This document shows positions 18,451-26,585 of a stretch of DNA of 64,000 bases, in pieces. Source of the DNA: Aminobacter anthyllidis (GTDB lineage: Bacteria > Pseudomonadota > Alphaproteobacteria > Rhizobiales > Rhizobiaceae). The stretch is taken from assembly GCF_018555685.1 (NCBI RefSeq), contig NZ_JAFLWW010000002.1, forward strand, positions 682,001 through 746,000, in the 5' to 3' direction. The translations under genes and the position numbers were made by a program. Under the pieces are notes generated by a model. That model did no database searches. It was not told the DNA's origin and worked only from the letters and a program-made list of their open reading frames with translations. Every line of letters begins with the position of its first letter. Position 1 is the first letter of the stretch.

Positions 18451-19362
18451 TCAGCGCCCCTGTTCCTGGGCGCGTGCCTGCGCCTGTTGGAAGAACATGA
18501 TCGGCACGACGAGCAGCAGAAGCAGGATGACGGCCACCGCCGAAGAGACCGGCCAGTCGCGGTTGGCGAAGAACTCGTTCCACAGCGTCTTGCCGATCAT
18601 CAGCGTCTGCGAGCCGCCGAGCAGGTCGGGAATGACGAATTCGCCGACAGCGGGGATGAACACCAGAAGGCAGCCGGCGATGACGCCGGGCAGCGACAGC
18701 GGGAAGGTGATCTTCCAGAACGCGGAGGCTGGCGGGCAGCCGAGATCCTGCGCCGCCTCGATCAGCGAATAGTCCATCTTCTCCAGGGCCGAGTACAACG
18801 GCAGGATCATGAATGGCAGGTAGGAGTAGACGATACCGATGAAGATCGCCGAGTGCGTGTTGAGGATCACCAGCGGTTGGTCGATGACGCCGGTGGCAAG
18901 CAGCAGCTGGTTGAGCAGGCCCTCGGGCTTGAGGATGCCGATCCAGGCGTAGACGCGGATCAGGAAGCTGGTCCAGAACGGCAGGATCACCAGCATCAAC
19001 AGCGTCGGCCGGATCGTCGCCGGCGCTCGCGCCATGCCGTAGGCGATGGGGTAGCCGACAAGCAGCGCGAGAAACGTCGAGATCCCCGCAATGATCACGC
19101 TCGAGACATAGGCGTTGAAGTAGAGCGCGTCCTGCGTCAGCCAGAGGTAGTTGTCGAAGCTGAACTCGCCGATCTGCGACAGCAGCCCGGAAAAGCCGTC
19201 GGCAAGGCCAAGTGTCGGCGTGTAGGGCGGCATGGCGATCGCCGTCGTCGACAGCGAGATCTTGAAGACGATGAAGAACGGAATGAGGAAGAAGAACAGC
19301 AGCCAGAGGTAGGGAACGAGGATGACGAGGCGGTTGGTGATGGCTGAGAGCGGGTGTTTCAT
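18451..19362 (-). CDS. potH: Putrescine ABC transporter permease PotH
   Basis: A 303-residue permease pairing with PotI. Six membrane segments; EAA loop EAAQDLGCPPASAFWKITFPLSLPGVI. The long periplasmic stretch after the first segment (MPPYTPTLGLADGFSGLLSQIGEFSFDNYLWLTQD) is typical of PotH. The start at 19362 has GGGGAG upstream, 8 bp after the end of potG. An upstream alternative adds a non-homologous leader. Confidence 0.92.
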   Translation of the reverse strand: MKHPLSAITNRLVILVPYLWLLFFFLIPFFIVFKISLSTTAIAMPPYTPTLGLADGFSGLLSQIGEFSFDNYLWLTQDALYFNAYVSSVIIAGISTFLALLVGYPIAYGMARAPATIRPTLLMLVILPFWTSFLIRVYAWIGILKPEGLLNQLLLATGVIDQPLVILNTHSAIFIGIVYSYLPFMILPLYSALEKMDYSLIEAAQDLGCPPASAFWKITFPLSLPGVIAGCLLVFIPAVGEFVIPDLLGGSQTLMIGKTLWNEFFANRDWPVSSAVAVILLLLLVVPIMFFQQAQARAQEQGR

Positions 19363-19370
19363 CTCCCCAC

Positions 19371-20510
19371 CTATCGCGTCAGAACGACGCCAGCGTCGTT
19401 CCGGAAGGAGATCCATGCCTTGTCGTCCCAGCTCAGCGGATCTTCGGTGGCGCGGGTCGCGTTGAGCGAGCTCGCCTTGACCACCTGGCCGTTGCCGAGC
19501 TGGACGTGGAAGATGGTCATGTCGCCGAGATAGGCGATGTCGTAGATTTCACCTTCCATGACATTGTCGCCGTTTTCCGGCTTTTTCGACGAGACCTTGA
19601 TCTTCTCGGGCCGGATGGCGAAGGCGACCTCGCTGCCGGCTGCGGCGTCGCCCGCGTTGGCGGTGCGGATGGTCACGCCATTGGCGCTGGTGATGGTGGC
19701 CCCCGAACTGTCACGGTCGGCGACCTTGCCTTCGAACATGTTGATGTTGCCGACGAAGTCGGCGACGAAGCGCGAGCCTGGCGCCTCATAGACCTCGGCC
19801 GGCGTCGCCACCTGCATCACCTCGCCCTTGTCGAGAATGGCGATGCGGTCAGCCATGGTCATGGCCTCTTCCTGGTCGTGGGTGACGACGACAAAGGTCA
19901 GGCCCAGCGTCTGCTGCAGGTCCATCAGTTCGAACTGGGTTTCCTCACGCAGCTTCTTGTCGAGCGCGCCGAGCGGCTCGTCGAGCAGCAGCACCTTGGG
20001 CCGCTTGGCGACCGCGCGGGCGAGCGCGACGCGCTGGCGCTGGCCACCCGACAGCTGGTGCGGCTTGCGCTTGGCGAACTGGCCAAGCTTGACCAGCTTG
20101 AGCATGTCAGTGACGCGCTGTTCGATCTCGGCCTTCGGCATGCCGTCCTGCTTGAGGCCGAACGCGATGTTCTGCTCGACCGTCATATGCGGGAACAGCG
20201 CATAGGACTGGAACATCATGTTGACCGGCCGCCGGTAGGGAGGGATGCCGCGCAGGTCCTGGCCGTCGAGCAGGATCTGGCCGGAGGTCGGCTCCTCGAA
20301 GCCGGCGAGCATGCGCAGCAGCGTCGACTTTCCGCAACCCGAGGCGCCGAGCAGCGCGAAGAATTCGCGCTCGTAGATCGACAGCGACAGATTGTTGACG
20401 GCGGTGAAGTCACCGAATCTCTTGGTGACATTCTTGAATTGAATGTAGGGCTTGGCGTCTGGCTTGTTCCAGGGCGCAAACTCCCTGCGGATATTGCCGA
20501 GCGATTTCAT
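19371..20510 (-). CDS. potG: Putrescine ABC transporter ATP-binding protein PotG
   Basis: A 379-residue ABC ATPase: Walker A GASGCGKST at residues 55-63, Q-loop in FQSYALFPHMTV, signature LSGGQRQR, Walker B KVLLLDEPLGALD and switch His in VTHDQEEAMT. A TOBE-like regulatory domain follows from about residue 285. The start at 20510 is preceded by GGAG; the extra leader in the longer frame is not homologous. It lies between potF and potH. Confidence 0.94.
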   Translation of the reverse strand: MKSLGNIRREFAPWNKPDAKPYIQFKNVTKRFGDFTAVNNLSLSIYEREFFALLGASGCGKSTLLRMLAGFEEPTSGQILLDGQDLRGIPPYRRPVNMMFQSYALFPHMTVEQNIAFGLKQDGMPKAEIEQRVTDMLKLVKLGQFAKRKPHQLSGGQRQRVALARAVAKRPKVLLLDEPLGALDKKLREETQFELMDLQQTLGLTFVVVTHDQEEAMTMADRIAILDKGEVMQVATPAEVYEAPGSRFVADFVGNINMFEGKVADRDSSGATITSANGVTIRTANAGDAAAGSEVAFAIRPEKIKVSSKKPENGDNVMEGEIYDIAYLGDMTIFHVQLGNGQVVKASSLNATRATEDPLSWDDKAWISFRNDAGVVLTR

Positions 20511-20531
20511 GTCCCACTCCCACCTGCCCTT

Positions 20532-20561
20532 ATGCAAAACCCGGCGCCGATGGCGCCGGGT
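20532..20561 (-). terminator. Hairpin between potF and potG (attenuator or 3' stabiliser)
   Basis: A perfect 10-bp stem ACCCGGCGCC/GGCGCCGGGT (20539-20548 with 20552-20561) with a three-base loop, followed on the minus strand by TTT and a short A/T-rich tract. It likely lets potF be expressed above potGHI. Confidence 0.65.
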
Positions 20562-20575
20562 CCGTATGCCTGAAG

Positions 20576-21676
20576 TTACTGTCCCGTGACGATCTTGGTC
20601 CAACTGCGGGTGACGACGCGCTGGGTCTTGGGATCATAGGGCGGCACGGTGAAGAGCTTGGCGAGCGTTGCTTCATCCGGGTAGATCGCCGGATCGCCCG
20701 AAATCTCCTTGTCGATGAACTGCTGCGACGCCTTGTTGCCGTTGGCGTAGAAGATGTAGTTGGAGGCCTTGGCCGTCACTTCCGGCTTCATCATGTAGTT
20801 GATGAACTCGTGCGCCTCGGCGACGTGCTGGGCATCGGCCGGGATCGCCATCTGGTCGAACCACATCTCGGCACCTTCCTTGGGGATGACGTAGTCGACG
20901 ACGACGCCCTGGTCCGCCTCGGCGGCACGGTCGCGCGCCTGGAAGATGTCGCCCGACCAGCCGACGGCCAGGCAGATGTCGCCATTGGCGAGCGCGTTGA
21001 TGTATTCCGACGAGTGGAATTTGCGGATCGACGGCCGCACCGCGAGCAATGTCTCTTCAGCCTTGGACAGGTCGCCCAGCTCGGTCGACTGCGGCTTGAG
21101 CCCGAGATAGTTCATCGTGGTCGGGAAGATGTCGGTCGGCGAATCCAGCAGATAGACGCCGCAGTCGGCAAGCTTGGCCAGCTGTTCCGGCTTGAAGACC
21201 ACGTCCCAGCTGTCGATCTTGTCGATGCCAAGGGCTTCCTTGATCTTCTTTTGATTGTAGCCGATGCCGACGGTGCCCCACATGTAATTGACCGAGTATT
21301 CATTGCCCGGATCGTAGGCGGCGGTACGCGAGCTCACCACGTCCCAGACGTTTGCCAGGTTGGGCAGCTTGGACTTGTCGAGCTTCTGGTAGACGCCGGC
21401 CTGGATCTGGCGCGCCAGGAAGGGGCTGGCCGTCGGCACGACGACGTCGTAGCCGCTGCCGCCGGCGAGCAGCTTGGTTTCGAGGATCTCGTTGGAATCA
21501 TAGACGTCATAGACGACCTTGATGCCGGTCTCCTTGGTGAAGTCCTCGATGATGGTCGAATCGATGTAGTCGGACCAGTTGTAGACGTTGACGACCCGCT
21601 CCTGGGCGCCGGCGGGGATCGTAATGACGGCGATTAGGGCTGACGCGGCGGTCAGCCAAAGCGCTCTACGGTTCAT
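20576..21676 (-). CDS. potF: Putrescine-binding periplasmic protein PotF
   Basis: A 366-residue exported solute-binding protein. Signal peptide MNRRALWLTAASALIAVITI with cleavage near AGA-QE. VNVYNWSDYIDSTIIEDFTKETGIKVVYD is the diagnostic PotD/PotF N-terminus including the polyamine-binding W, Y and D; MWGTVGIGYN and AVGWSGDIFQA are further signature strands. AAGGAG lies about 6 bases before ATG 21676. It is the first gene of the operon. Specificity for putrescine rather than spermidine is inferred from its potFGHI arrangement. Confidence 0.92.
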   Translation of the reverse strand: MNRRALWLTAASALIAVITIPAGAQERVVNVYNWSDYIDSTIIEDFTKETGIKVVYDVYDSNEILETKLLAGGSGYDVVVPTASPFLARQIQAGVYQKLDKSKLPNLANVWDVVSSRTAAYDPGNEYSVNYMWGTVGIGYNQKKIKEALGIDKIDSWDVVFKPEQLAKLADCGVYLLDSPTDIFPTTMNYLGLKPQSTELGDLSKAEETLLAVRPSIRKFHSSEYINALANGDICLAVGWSGDIFQARDRAAEADQGVVVDYVIPKEGAEMWFDQMAIPADAQHVAEAHEFINYMMKPEVTAKASNYIFYANGNKASQQFIDKEISGDPAIYPDEATLAKLFTVPPYDPKTQRVVTRSWTKIVTGQ

Positions 21677-21916
21677 GGCAGTCTCCTTTTGCGGACGCGC
21701 CCGTCCCGGCACATCCTGGTCCTGTACAAAAATCGAGTGATGAAGGTGGCGCGCTCCCGCCGGCTCGCGGCTCGGCGCAAACGGTACGGCGATTTACATC
21801 TGCGGACACCGAAGCCCCGGCAGTGGAACCTGGCAAGATACGCCTGTATTGTTGTTACCCTCAGGTTCAGCCTGCCCGCCGGACGGTAGTATTGTCAATG
21901 GTAAACAATCAATTGC

Positions 21917-22873
21917 TCAATCCGGCATCGGCATGCCGGTGACGCCCGGTCTTTGCGGTTGTGCCTGGCGCCTGAATTCGAGTGCCAAATGCACAAGCAA
22001 AGCTGCGAAAATGACAGCACCTCCGGCGATGGTGCGGACCGACGGCACTTCGGAATGCACCAGCCACACCCAGATCGGCCCCAGCATAGGCTCGAACGTG
22101 CCGATCAGGGCAGCAACGGCAGCCGGGATCAACCGTGCCCCGGTGGCAAAGAAGGCAAGGCCAAGCCCGAGGTTGACGACGCCGAATGCAAACAGGAACC
22201 CCATTTCGCGCGGCGAAACGGCAAAGGCCGAGGCCTGGGAGGCGGCGAAAGCCGCGGCAATCATGGTGCCAAGGCAGGTGGCTGGCGTCATGCGTACATG
22301 GGAAAACCGGCGGGTGATGACGGTGGCGATCGAAAAGACCACCGCGATCAGCAAGGCGAGACCGTCGCCGATCGGCGAAACCTGGCCGGTCAGCGACTCG
22401 GAAACCATGATCGCCACGCCCAGGATCACCGCCACGATCGCCACCCATGTCGACAGCGCCACCCGCTCGCGAAACAGCACCCAGGCAAACAGCGCCGCAA
22501 GCAGAGGCACGCCGGCCTGCATCAGCAGCACATTGGCGACGGTGGTGTAGGCAAGCGCAATGACGAACGACGTCGAGGCCGTGGCAAAGCAGATCGCCAC
22601 CAGCAGCCCTGGCAGCCCCATGCCGCGGAACAGCCGCAGCGTTCCGCGCAAGCCATCGCGCCAGACCATGAAGCCCAGAAGGAAGGCGGCGGCCCAGAAC
22701 GAGCGCCAGAACACCACCGTCCAGATGTCGTCGATCTCGATGAAGCGCCCGATGGCGCCACCAAGGCTCCACATCAGCGCCGACAGGAACACCAGCGCTA
22801 TGCCCAAACGCTCGTCGCGCCGCGAAACCTGCGGGGCAACGACGTTGGATAGCGAGACTGCTGGGTCTGTCAT
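21917..22873 (-). CDS. DMT-superfamily (EamA) transporter
   Basis: A membrane protein of about 318 residues with ten predicted segments in two EamA repeats (GIALVFLSALMWSLGGAIGRF starts the first, GDGLALLIAVVFSIATVITRRF the second). The start at 22873 is favoured over 22915 because the additional leader is non-hydrophobic; the ribosome site is weak either way. Substrate unknown; metabolite export is usual for the family. It is divergent from the flavin reductase/MFS pair. Confidence 0.85.
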   Translation of the reverse strand: MTDPAVSLSNVVAPQVSRRDERLGIALVFLSALMWSLGGAIGRFIEIDDIWTVVFWRSFWAAAFLLGFMVWRDGLRGTLRLFRGMGLPGLLVAICFATASTSFVIALAYTTVANVLLMQAGVPLLAALFAWVLFRERVALSTWVAIVAVILGVAIMVSESLTGQVSPIGDGLALLIAVVFSIATVITRRFSHVRMTPATCLGTMIAAAFAASQASAFAVSPREMGFLFAFGVVNLGLGLAFFATGARLIPAAVAALIGTFEPMLGPIWVWLVHSEVPSVRTIAGGAVIFAALLVHLALEFRRQAQPQRPGVTGMPMPD

Positions 22874-23052
22874 GGTCTCAGTATCGATGACCTTTTGCCG
22901 ACTGGATATGCTCAAAACGACTTGCAGCGGTCCAATTCGCTACCGCATCGGGCCAAGCGCGGCGTGGTCCAGCCCATGGCGATGGTTGTGGCAATCTTGT
23001 CTGCAGCGTTCGGTCAGCGACGAAGACGATCCGACAGCGGCGCGATTTTCGC

Positions 23053-23083
23053 TTGACCTCAATGTTAGTTGAGGTTTTACAGA
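23053..23083 (+). promoter_or_regulatory. SoxR-type promoter and operator
   Basis: CCTCAATGTTAGTTGAGG (23057-23074) is the SoxR-type 18-bp dyad CCTCAA-N6-TTGAGG. It sits inside a promoter with -35 TTGACC (23053-23058) and -10 TACAGA (23078-23083) separated by 19 bp, the long spacer typical of MerR/SoxR-activated promoters. It drives the flavin reductase and MFS genes. No soxR gene lies in the window. Confidence 0.82.
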
Positions 23084-23122
23084 CACAGCTCCAACGTGAA
23101 AACCAAGTGGAGCCATCCGAAA

Positions 23123-23671
23123 ATGCCCCAGAAAATCAAACTCGCCATCATCTATGGCAGCGCCCGCGAAGGCCGTTTCTGCGATACCGTCGTCAACTGG
23201 GTCGCTGCCGAGGTTACGGGACACCAGCAGTTCGCCATCGAGCTTGTCGATCCGCGCGACCTCGGCAGGAACCGCGCCGACGTCGCCCGCCGCCTTGGCG
23301 ACGCCGATGCCTTCCTTGTGGTGACGCCCGAGTACAATCACGGCTACACCGCCGACCTCAAGGCGCTGATCGACGCCCACAGCATCCAGTGGCAGGCCAA
23401 GCCCCTGGCATTCGTCTCATATGGCGGCATTTCGGGTGGGCTGCGGGCCATCGAGCAGTTGCGCCTGGTCTTTGCAGAACTGCACGTCGTGGCGATCCGC
23501 GACACTGTCAGTTTTGCCAGCGCCTGGAGCAAGTTCGACCGCAATGGCACGCTGATGGACCCGCGAGACTCGCGCAAGGCAATGTCGGCGCTGCTCGCCC
23601 GGCTGCAATGGTGGGCGATCAACTTGCGTGAGGCACGCGCCAACACGCCTTACCTTGAGGCGGCGGCATGA
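23123..23671 (+). CDS. NAD(P)H-dependent FMN reductase family oxidoreductase
   Basis: A 182-residue flavodoxin-fold protein. IYGSAREGRFCDTVVNW is the FMN phosphate-binding start, and TPEYNHGYTADLKALIDAH is the family's PEYN motif. These enzymes reduce flavins or quinones with NAD(P)H. The start at 23123 has GTGGAG upstream; a TTG at 23069 lies within the operator, so it is unlikely. It overlaps the following MFS gene by four bases and sits behind a SoxR-type promoter, suggesting a role in handling redox-cycling compounds. Confidence 0.88.
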   Translation: MPQKIKLAIIYGSAREGRFCDTVVNWVAAEVTGHQQFAIELVDPRDLGRNRADVARRLGDADAFLVVTPEYNHGYTADLKALIDAHSIQWQAKPLAFVSYGGISGGLRAIEQLRLVFAELHVVAIRDTVSFASAWSKFDRNGTLMDPRDSRKAMSALLARLQWWAINLREARANTPYLEAAA

Positions 23672-24903
23672 GCGCGCTGCAACAGGTTCAGGCCGCAGAG
23701 GTGTTGGCCGCGCCCGGCCGGCATGCCGGCCGCAACACGACACTGCTCCTGATCAGCACACTGACGATCATGGCGGGCGCGACCATCTCGCCGTCGCTGC
23801 CGGCGATCGAAAGCCATTTCGCCGGCAGTCCCAATGTCGAGATCCTGACGAGGCTCGTACTGACGTTGCCGGCGCTGTCCATCGTCATTTGCGCGCCGTT
23901 CGCCGGCGAGCTTGCCGACCGCTTAGGCCGCCGGCCGCTGTTGATCGCCGCAGCCCTGCTCTATGGGCTGGGCGGCATGTCGGGACTTCTGGCAGACAGC
24001 CTGCCCGGGCTTCTCATCGGACGCGCGCTGCTCGGCATTGCCGTTGCCGGCGTCATGACGACGGCGACAGCGCTTGTCGGCGACTATTTCAGCGGTCCCG
24101 CGCGCGACCGCTTCATGGGTTATCAGTCGGCATTCGTCGGCTTCGGTGGACTGATCTTCCTGACCGGCGGCGGCATGCTCGCCGAATTGCACTGGCGCGC
24201 GCCCTTTGCCGTCTACGGTCTATCACTGCTTTTGATCCCGGCGGTCGTTGCGTTCATCGACGAGCCGGTGCGTGGTCGCATGTCGACATTGAGCGTGGCC
24301 TCGCAGGTCTCAGCCCGCACAGCGTGGCTCGCAGTCTTTGCCGTTTACATCGCGGCCGTGTTCAACAGCGTCGCATTCTACCTGCTGCCCACCCAGCTGC
24401 CGTTCCATCTCAACGCCATGGGCATCGGTTCGCCGACACTGGCGGGCCTCGCCATCGGGCTGGGCAACCTAATCGGAGCGGCCGCCGCCTTGGCGTACGC
24501 GCCCCTGCGCGCCAGGCTTGGCGTGATCGGCGTGTTCGGGCTCGCCTTCGGCCTGATGGCGACAGGCTACATCCTGCTGGGGTTGGCGAGCTCGCTGGCC
24601 ACGGTCCTGCTGGCCGGTGCCGTGGTCGGCCTGGGCCTCGGCATGATCATGCCCAACATCGCAGCAGCTGCGATGGCGGCCGCCGCGCCCGACATGCGCG
24701 GACGCGTTGCCGGCGGCATGACGGCCAGCATTTTCGCTGGCCACTTCATCTCGCCCTTCGTCAGCCAGCCGATGATCGCGGCATTCGGCTTTGCCAACAC
24801 CTACCTCTACACCGGGCTTGTCGTCGGCAGCATCGCGGTCGTTGGCGGCGTAGTGGCAGTCCTCCGCGCAAGCACCCGCCGGGAAAATGAGACGGGGCTT
24901 TGA
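23668..24903 (+). CDS. MFS transporter (multidrug efflux type)
   Basis: A 411-residue membrane protein with 12 predicted segments. The GELADRLGRRPLLIAAALLYG loop is the MFS A motif, and GRALLGIAVAGVMTTATALVGDYF is the motif B/C region of drug/proton antiporters. It overlaps the flavin reductase gene by ATGA, so translation is coupled. With the SoxR-type promoter in front, efflux of redox-active drugs or phenazine-like compounds is a reasonable inference, not shown by sequence alone. Confidence 0.88.
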   Translation: MSALQQVQAAEVLAAPGRHAGRNTTLLLISTLTIMAGATISPSLPAIESHFAGSPNVEILTRLVLTLPALSIVICAPFAGELADRLGRRPLLIAAALLYGLGGMSGLLADSLPGLLIGRALLGIAVAGVMTTATALVGDYFSGPARDRFMGYQSAFVGFGGLIFLTGGGMLAELHWRAPFAVYGLSLLLIPAVVAFIDEPVRGRMSTLSVASQVSARTAWLAVFAVYIAAVFNSVAFYLLPTQLPFHLNAMGIGSPTLAGLAIGLGNLIGAAAALAYAPLRARLGVIGVFGLAFGLMATGYILLGLASSLATVLLAGAVVGLGLGMIMPNIAAAAMAAAAPDMRGRVAGGMTASIFAGHFISPFVSQPMIAAFGFANTYLYTGLVVGSIAVVGGVVAVLRASTRRENETGL

Positions 24904-24924
24904 AGCATGCAGGGCTCCTCGCCC

Positions 24925-26364
24925 CTACTCGCCCTGTTTCGCCAATCTCAGCACTTCCGACATGACGGCATCTTCGCCGGCGGCGTAGCTGGCGAAAGTC
25001 TGGGCGACTGGAACCGTGGGCTGCAGGGAGCCCGCGGCGGTGCCGTAGAAGTAGTTAGGCAGAAAACAGGTGGTCAGCTGCGACAGCCGGCAGCCGTTTT
25101 CCCAGTCGTGGTAGGCGGTGGTGTAGCGGAACGCGATCCTGGAGTTGGGCATGATCGTCGTGCCGCCCTCGCCCCACATCTGGCCGGCGTCCCCCATTTC
25201 CTCGCCGACCAGCACGGCACGCTCGCCGGCGTAATATTTCAGCCGCGACGCGATGCTGATCGCCGCCGAAAACGTATTGCCGCTGGTCAGAATGAATATC
25301 CGGCCGTCCGGCACAACCTTCGGCAACAGGCGCGAAAAATCGGTGGCAAGCATATAGTTGCCGCCCGGACTGAACCTGAGATCCACGACGGCATGCTTGA
25401 CCTTTCGCTTGCCGGCCTCGGCAAGCAGGCCCGTGAGATAGTCGGAGATCAGAACCGGCTCCTGATCGCGCAACCGGTTGAGTTGCACGTAGAGGATCTC
25501 GTCGGCTTCCAGATAGGCGTGCCAGGAATTCTGACCGGGGCGCGCGAGGTAGCGCGGCGTATCGACACCATCCAGGACATGGACCCATCCGGCGCCGCTC
25601 TTGTCTGGCGCAATCGGGCTTAGATCCCGCTTTGGCCAGACGGTCCGCGTCACAGGCTCGCCTTTGCCTGGCAATACGGCAAGCGTGCGCTCGATCTCGG
25701 AGCCGTCGGCCTTGCGAAAGCGAAACTCGCTTTCATCCGGCTTGGCCGCCAGCCTGGCCGCGTGGAGCAGTTCGGGCGAAATCATGAAATTCGGCGAGAG
25801 CTCGCGCGCGTACTGGTCAGTGCCACCGACATATGGGCGCAACGCTGCGACCAGCTCATCGGGCGTCAGGTCATTGGCCGTCAAAACCTGGGCGCCCAGA
25901 AGATCGCGATGTTCTGTGGTGGCGCGGACAACGAAAAGGCCGTCGGCAAACCAGCCGAGGCGCAATGGGACGGAATTGAAGCCTTGTCCGCCGGCAAGGC
26001 CGAGAACATTGGTGTGACCGTTTTGGGCAAGGGCGACCGCCTTCGCCGCCGCCATCGCCAGTGCGGGCCGATCGAGTTCCGAGGCCTTGGCGGTAAGTTC
26101 GTCCAGTGATTGACCAAATGCTAAGCTTGTTTGAGGCTTAAAGCTTCGTTCGATCAGCTGCATGTTGCGAAGATGGGCCAAATCCTGCGCGTTCTTTTCA
26201 GCCAATGAATCTCCGGTTGCTGGGCTTGCATCCGGATATGGCTTGAAAACCGGATACATAATGAAGGCAAGCGGCATCACGACGACAATCAGAAACGCCG
26301 CCATGACATACGCTACGCGCTTCCACCACCGCCCCCACTTGCGCCCTACATTAGAACTACTCAT
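24925..26364 (-). CDS. S41-like peptidase family membrane protein
   Basis: A 479-residue protein with one N-terminal membrane anchor (VAYVMAAFLIVVVMPLAFIMYPV), so the rest is periplasmic. The C-terminal half has S41/CtpA-like strands: HAVVDLRFSPGGNYMLATDFSRLL, then ILTSGNTFSAAISIASRLKYY, then AVLVGEEMGDAGQMWGEGG. The candidate nucleophile is Ser in NTFSAA. There is no clear PDZ domain. The start at 26364 has GGAGAGG. The gene converges with the MFS gene. Whether it is an active protease is uncertain. Confidence 0.68.
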   Translation of the reverse strand: MSSSNVGRKWGRWWKRVAYVMAAFLIVVVMPLAFIMYPVFKPYPDASPATGDSLAEKNAQDLAHLRNMQLIERSFKPQTSLAFGQSLDELTAKASELDRPALAMAAAKAVALAQNGHTNVLGLAGGQGFNSVPLRLGWFADGLFVVRATTEHRDLLGAQVLTANDLTPDELVAALRPYVGGTDQYARELSPNFMISPELLHAARLAAKPDESEFRFRKADGSEIERTLAVLPGKGEPVTRTVWPKRDLSPIAPDKSGAGWVHVLDGVDTPRYLARPGQNSWHAYLEADEILYVQLNRLRDQEPVLISDYLTGLLAEAGKRKVKHAVVDLRFSPGGNYMLATDFSRLLPKVVPDGRIFILTSGNTFSAAISIASRLKYYAGERAVLVGEEMGDAGQMWGEGGTTIMPNSRIAFRYTTAYHDWENGCRLSQLTTCFLPNYFYGTAAGSLQPTVPVAQTFASYAAGEDAVMSEVLRLAKQGE

Positions 26365-26585
26365 TCCGCCTCTCCAAATACTTGGCCATTGCCCAAAGCA
26401 GAGCAGCACATGGGGGCGGCGCGCACGGCGTTCAATTACCTGGCACATCAACCCCCGCGCTCTGCCCCGAGGTGAGAAACGGATCGGCAAGGTTTGCTCC
26501 CGATAAGGGCGGTCAAATTCTTGAAACTGCGCGTCGACATTCCGAAAACGGTCCCAATTTTCGGCCGACGCGCAAGGAACCGATC

